Shown: piece after piece, positions 59,888-64,000 of the stretch
How the letters are laid out: each line of letters starts with the position of its first letter
How positions within the stretch are numbered: position 1 is the first letter of the stretch
Assembly (NCBI RefSeq): GCF_000002865.3
Contig: NW_001865050.1
Location: 266,098 to 330,097 of the forward strand
Length of the DNA stretch: 64,000 bases
Source: Monosiga brevicollis MX1
Lineage: Eukaryota > Opisthokonta > Choanoflagellata > Craspedida > Salpingoecidae
Direction of reading: 5' to 3'
Notes under the pieces: model-generated
Seen by the model: the letters and a program-made list of their open reading frames with translations, nothing else
Told to the model about the DNA's origin: nothing
The model's database searches: none
Translations under genes and position numbers: made by a program

Positions 59888-62150
59888 AATGGCCTCGGTC
59901 CATAGTCCACCGCTGGGTCAACCGGATCCGGTCAGCCCCAACCACCGTCAACTCACATAACCGTCTCTAGCGTCAACGCCGATCCTGATGTTGAAGATGC
60001 CCTTCCAGGCTACGACGATGTCAAGGACCAGTGGTACAACACGGCCGGTATGACGTGCGCAGGCTTTGCAGCATCCCCGCGAGCCACGGCTCCAGCACCT
60101 CTGTCCAACCTCATTCCTGCTTCCGGACCATCTCTGTCGCGGCTGGCCCTCGGGGGTGTGCAGATTTTTCCATTCTCATTCGCGTGCCGAATCAAGCTGA
60201 TTTCCGGCTTCCCGTATGTACCCCTGTCGCGCACCCCACCCCGCCCATGCTGCTTGTCGATGGCATGCGTGTGCAGGCACGCATCCGAGCCTGATCCCGG
60301 TCCTCCTTTGACCCGTTGCTGATGGTCTTGGGCAACGAAACGACAGGTCTCGCATTTGGATTCACACGAACAACTCACGCAAAGAGTTCGGGCCGCAGCT
60401 GGCCTCGATGAGAACGAACCCATCAAGCTTCGCCGCGCTTTGCAACAGCCGGTTCGTGTCCTGGCCCCATCCCGCTCGCCTTCTCTATGAAGACTTCGTC
60501 TCAGGATCTTCTTGTCAACTTGTCAGAACTCGCAACAAGGTCGCCTCGTGGGTGAAGAGCTCACCGCTGACGACATCATCGATGTATATCTGCACTCGCC
60601 CGCCTCGACGCCCGAGAATGAAATATTTATTGGCCGTATGTGCACATTTTGAAAGCAACTTGCTGTCAAATCCCCCCGCGTCTGCACCACACTTGCTGTC
60701 TCGGACACCTCACACACACTCTCTACTTGTTGTTAGCCAATGAAACCAATGAAAGCGGACCTGTGCATGACACGGCAATCGCCGTTACCGCTGATGATGC
60801 CAGCAGCGCGACAACTCGCCCAAACGGTGCGCACCTGGAATCATTGCCGCCCGCCATTTGCCTGAACCAATCACCAGTCATGTACAGCACCCGCCTTGTT
60901 CACTTTTGATTCATCGGACGCCGCTCGATTAGATGGACCACCAACTTATGAGAGCCTGTTGGCGCGCTCGGCTGAAGCGACAGCCGGCCTGGGTGCCAAT
61001 GGAGCCCGGCACGGCACCTGGTTTCGGTTTCGGGTCACCATGATTATTCTCATTGCCTGCAGTGCGTTCCCGTGTCCACCTCACGGGTGTACGCCGCTCA
61101 TTCTCTCCAGCCAATCCGTGATTTGCTGCGTCCTTTGACACCTGTGTTTGCTGGTCGCTCGCCATGTCTCTTGTTTCATAGCATGGTTCTTGAGCTTTCT
61201 TGTCGTTGCACTGGGCTTTGCCTTTGTTCTTATCAATCACGGTATGAATCCAGAGAGGTGCCTCGCCTCCTCTCTCTGACCCCACTTGCTTGAGAGTGGC
61301 CTTTTCCTCTTTTTTTTTTTTTTTTTAGTTTTCCTTTTTTCATTAACCGTGGCTTGGAAATGCATGTCATTGTCAATTTGGTGTTGGGGAAATAACAGGT
61401 TCACGAATGGAGTGCCACAGTGACCCACGCATCAACTCGTGGGCTGTTACCACCGGCATTAGCAGTTTGGTCTTGCTAGCTTTGACTCAACACGTGGATA
61501 GCTCAGCACGCAGGGCACGCGCACAGGGCCTGAGTATGTATTGGCTTGCTTGACACTCACAGGCCAGAGGCTGCCGTCCTCTTCCTCCTCCGTTTTTTTC
61601 CCGACCTTATTCGCGTTTGCGTGCTTGTCAGATCCCCGCGAGATGACACCTTGGGCCACTGAGCTGCTCAAGATGGTGCGCTTGTTTCTGTACGTACCTT
61701 GATGCTAGAAAAGCAGTCTGGCTGCAGTCGATCGGGCTGTTCTCTATACAAGTTGCAGGACCCATGTTTCATCTGGCCTCCTGCCTTTCCCCACTCATTC
61801 CTTGTTGTATAGCGCCATTTGGATTCTCTGCGGTTCAGTCTGGGTGTACAGGTGTCATGGTGATAACCAGTGCCGCGCAGACTGCGATGCGCCTTTGCTT
61901 CAGGTGGCTTTTTGGTACCTCAACGGCATCTATGTAAGCTGAAGCGCCTGGTTGCTCGCCCCCTAGCTCTCTTGGGCTGTTGGACCCACCACTGATTACT
62001 CGTTTGCAACGCATGCGCTGGTGATAGATTCTCTTGCTGAGCTTGATCGTCGTTGGGCCATGCCTGGTATGGCAGCTCTCCGTCCTCCAACGAGAAGCTC
62101 AAGAGGGCAGCGAAGAAGACGGTACCGAGGAAACCGAGTCTGCTGCCTAA
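59888..62150 (+). CDS. TMEM272-like four-pass membrane protein with PPxY-type motif
   Basis: The last exons are clear. TM1 and its surroundings read RVTMIILIAC and FLVVALGFAFVLINH; then CHSDPRINSWAVTTGISSLV (TM2); AIWILCGSVWVYRCHGDN and CRADCDAPLLQVAFWYLNGI (TM3 and start of TM4); and the final exon 62028-62150 with ILLLSLIVVGPCLVWQL and an acidic tail (EGSEEDGTEETESAA). Order of the four helices and the W-I-x-C/G-x-V-W-V-Y / FAFW-type sites match the TMEM272 family, whose function is unknown. The N-terminal region is cytoplasmic and hydrophilic, with ALPGYDDVKDQWYN and a PPTYESLL motif that could bind WW or ESCRT-related partners. The start (59888, MASVHSPPLG) and the exons before 60900 are uncertain. 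Confidence 0.65.
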
Positions 62151-62423
62151 AGACGTCTTTCATGACCGATTCTGTTTCCTCTGAGGCTTCGATTCTGGCT
62201 ACATGTGCTCTTGGTGTGTATGCTCGCGGTGCGAGACACTTGAACTGACTAGCCTGGTCTTGATCGTGTGCCATGTCTGCTGGGCACCGTCCTGGGACCG
62301 GTGTCACACAAATTTGAATGTCATTGACCATCTCTCCTAAATTTATGACGAACGGCGCGGCAAGCAAGCACTGCTCATCATTGGAGCATGGCCTTGATGG
62401 TGCCAACAAGTTTGGTGTTGTCT
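62151..62423. other. intergenic between convergent genes
   Basis: No exon seen; it holds the 3' ends of the TMEM272-like and COG0523 genes. Confidence 0.4.
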
Positions 62424-63972
62424 CTACTCGCTGGGATCAAAGCTCTCATAAAAACGGCGCCGAATGACATGGCGATCCATGTTGGGACCGATAAAGGCCA
62501 GGCGCGTCATGGGCAGTGGCTCGTCAGGTGCCAAGGCACGAGGCTGCAGCTCCCAGTGTTCGTGCACACCTTGTAGGGTCCACACTGCCAAATCTCCGCG
62601 CGTGTTGGGCGCAACATGCGCGGGGTCTGTGCGTGTCACAATGACGCCCTTGTAACGAGCCAAATCATTGTGATGCTCAGTCACAACCTCCTGGAGCCAT
62701 TTTTCAAAGCGCGCGCGTGATGGTAATGGCTTGTCCAGGTTGGCTCCCGTGGTAGAAATGGAGCGGTCGTGCTGCAATGCCAAGAGTTCGTCATCTTCCG
62801 GGCCGGCTGCTTGGTTGGCGCCTCGAGTGGACCGCAGCAATTGTTGGACATCCACATCACAGTAGCTGGTGTGATAGACTTGGCAATGCGTGTTCAACTG
62901 CAAACACGGCATGTAGTTTGGGAGGACAATCCGATAGAGATGACGGAGCGCATGAGCCAGGAACCGAGGAAGGCATAGAAGTGAGCATGGCAGCAAGTGA
63001 GAAGAGAAGAGTTCAGAACGGTGCATATAATTGACCAGGAAGCAAGTCTCGAGGCGTGGGATAGCAGACCGTACCGTGGCGATGGCTTGCTCCAGCTGGG
63101 TCACATTATCGGAGCTTGCTCGATCCATTTTGTTGAGCAGGATGGTATCGGCAAAATGAATTTGCTCCTTAAACTCCACAGCAGGGTTGGCCGGATCGAG
63201 GTACCGCACAGCATGCACGGCGTCCACGACCGTAATCACCCCGCTGAGGTCCAGGCGCGGCGCAAAGGTCGGGCTCTGCAGAATGCGTGTTACTGGACCA
63301 GCCAGGGCCCGACCCGTTGTCTCAATGACAATAGCCTCGTACTTTAGCTCATCTCGTCGCTCCAAAACATCCTCGAGCGCAAGCTCAAACTCCTCGCTTG
63401 CCGAGCAGCAGACACAGCCGTCCCCTGCGCGGACGGGTGATGGGCAAATCAATGCAGCCGAGGGCAAATTTGATGCGGCTTGTGCGACATGCGGTCGGCA
63501 GGACCAGGTTCCATCGTACCAAACTCGTAGACTTTGACAGCACCAGACGAGGAGCTCCCCGGCTGGGGTTGAGTCGGGAGTTCATTTTCAATGGCAAACT
63601 CCATGGCTATGACGTAGACGACAGTGGGAGAGCATGCGCTGAGCAGAACGGCACGAATTCTGCGCGTCAGGCGCGACTGGCTTACCATATTCGTTCTCAA
63701 TCACGGCGAAGCGGGTATTGGATTCTCGAAGCAGTCTGTTGGCGAGGAAACAAGGTCAGCCAGCGCTAATGAGTTGGGCGCACTTGCTTGTCTCTGCACA
63801 GACGAGCTCACCTGTTGAGTAGTGTTGTTTTGCCCGCGCCGAGATAGCCGGTGAGCAGGTAAGTCGGTACAGGCCGAGCGGCTTCAGCAGCGGTCGAAGC
63901 CATGGTACGGGTAGCCAACAACAGCACGCTCGCTGAAGCCAACACTCGTCGCGCCACGGCGGCCGTGAACAT
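62424..63972 (-). CDS. COG0523/CobW-family GTPase, probable metallochaperone
   Basis: The first exon encodes the P-loop: PTYLLTGYLGAGKTTLLNR. Two in-frame Met starts exist: 63972 (MFTAAVARRVLASASVLLLA, which looks like a mitochondrial presequence) and 63903 (MASTAAEAARPVP). Later exons have RFAVIENEYG, then GCVCCSASEEFELALEDVLE (the CxCC metal-binding motif), KYEAIVIETTGRALAGPVTR, GVITVVDAVHAVRYLDPANP, ADTILLNKMDR (NKxD guanine specificity), and the C-terminal CobW_C domain with YKGVIVTRTDPA and VWTLQGVHEHWELQP, ending RFYESFDPSE. COG0523 proteins deliver zinc, cobalt or iron to client enzymes. The N terminus lacks the CPELVPI-like client motif known from ZNG1, so it is not a clear ZNG1. The 5' end may reach beyond the window edge. 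Confidence 0.88.
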
Positions 63973-64000
63973 GGAGCACAACAGCGAGCAGAAAGTGACC

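Overview
This window looks like nuclear DNA of an intron-rich, gene-dense unicellular eukaryote, most likely a choanoflagellate of the Monosiga brevicollis type. That assignment is inferred from gene content and architecture; no database was searched. The supporting features are many short GT-AG introns (about 60-250 bp), closely packed genes on both strands, animal-type signalling genes (SH2 protein, PTB protein, ECT2-type BRCT-RhoGEF, Kv channel, MIF), large modular secreted proteins with Thr-rich stalks and lectin modules, and abundant (TC)n/(CA)n microsatellites in introns and intergenic DNA. I found 23 protein-coding genes, most of which could be spliced by hand, plus one broken retroelement-like relic. 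No rRNA, tRNA or CRISPR was recognised.

Layout. 0.3-3.0 kb (+): secreted LamG / Cys-module / Thr-Ser stalk protein. 3.4-4.7 kb: T-rich DNA with a retroelement-like relic and copies of a dispersed repeat. 4.9-10.8 kb (+): 24-exon GH78 alpha-L-rhamnosidase with an embedded SUEL lectin domain. 11.7-12.0 kb (+): small LEA-like protein. 12.4-14.5 kb (-): ACAD8-type acyl-CoA dehydrogenase. 15.3-17.2 kb (-): ASTE1/FAM120-like PIN-domain protein. 17.4-21.3 kb (+): sulfatase with a beta-trefoil lectin tail and two GC-AG introns. 21.7-23.9 kb (-): CAP-domain protein with new-looking Cys-rich repeats. 24.8-27.3 kb (-): voltage-gated K+ channel. 28.6-30.1 kb (+): mitoribosomal mL38. 30.8-31.4 kb (+): URM1. 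31.9-33.7 kb (-): membrane-anchored copper monooxygenase (DBH/PHM family). 34.3-35.9 kb (-): U2A' (SNRPA1).

36.9-38.3 kb (-): SH2 protein. 39.6-43.0 kb (+): long-form tRNase Z (ELAC2). 43.2-45.2 kb (-): LRRC46-like LRR protein. 45.9-47.4 kb (+): PTB protein. 48.0-48.5 kb (-): TIM29. 49.1-50.6 kb (+): ERO1. 50.9-51.6 kb (-): MIF. 52.8-57.4 kb (+): ECT2. 58.0-59.2 kb (-): GH16 glycoside hydrolase. 59.9-62.2 kb (+): TMEM272-like protein. 62.4-64.0 kb (-): COG0523/CobW GTPase.

Most genes are unrelated housekeeping or signalling genes, as expected for eukaryotic gene order. One theme recurs: four secreted proteins that bind or process glycans (GH78-lectin, sulfatase-lectin, GH16, LamG protein) lie in the same 64 kb. 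That fits a bacterivore or detritivore acting on sulfated, rhamnose-containing marine polysaccharides (inference). Mitochondrial functions (mL38, TIM29, ACAD8), oxidative folding (ERO1) and RNA processing (ELAC2, U2A', URM1) make up the rest.
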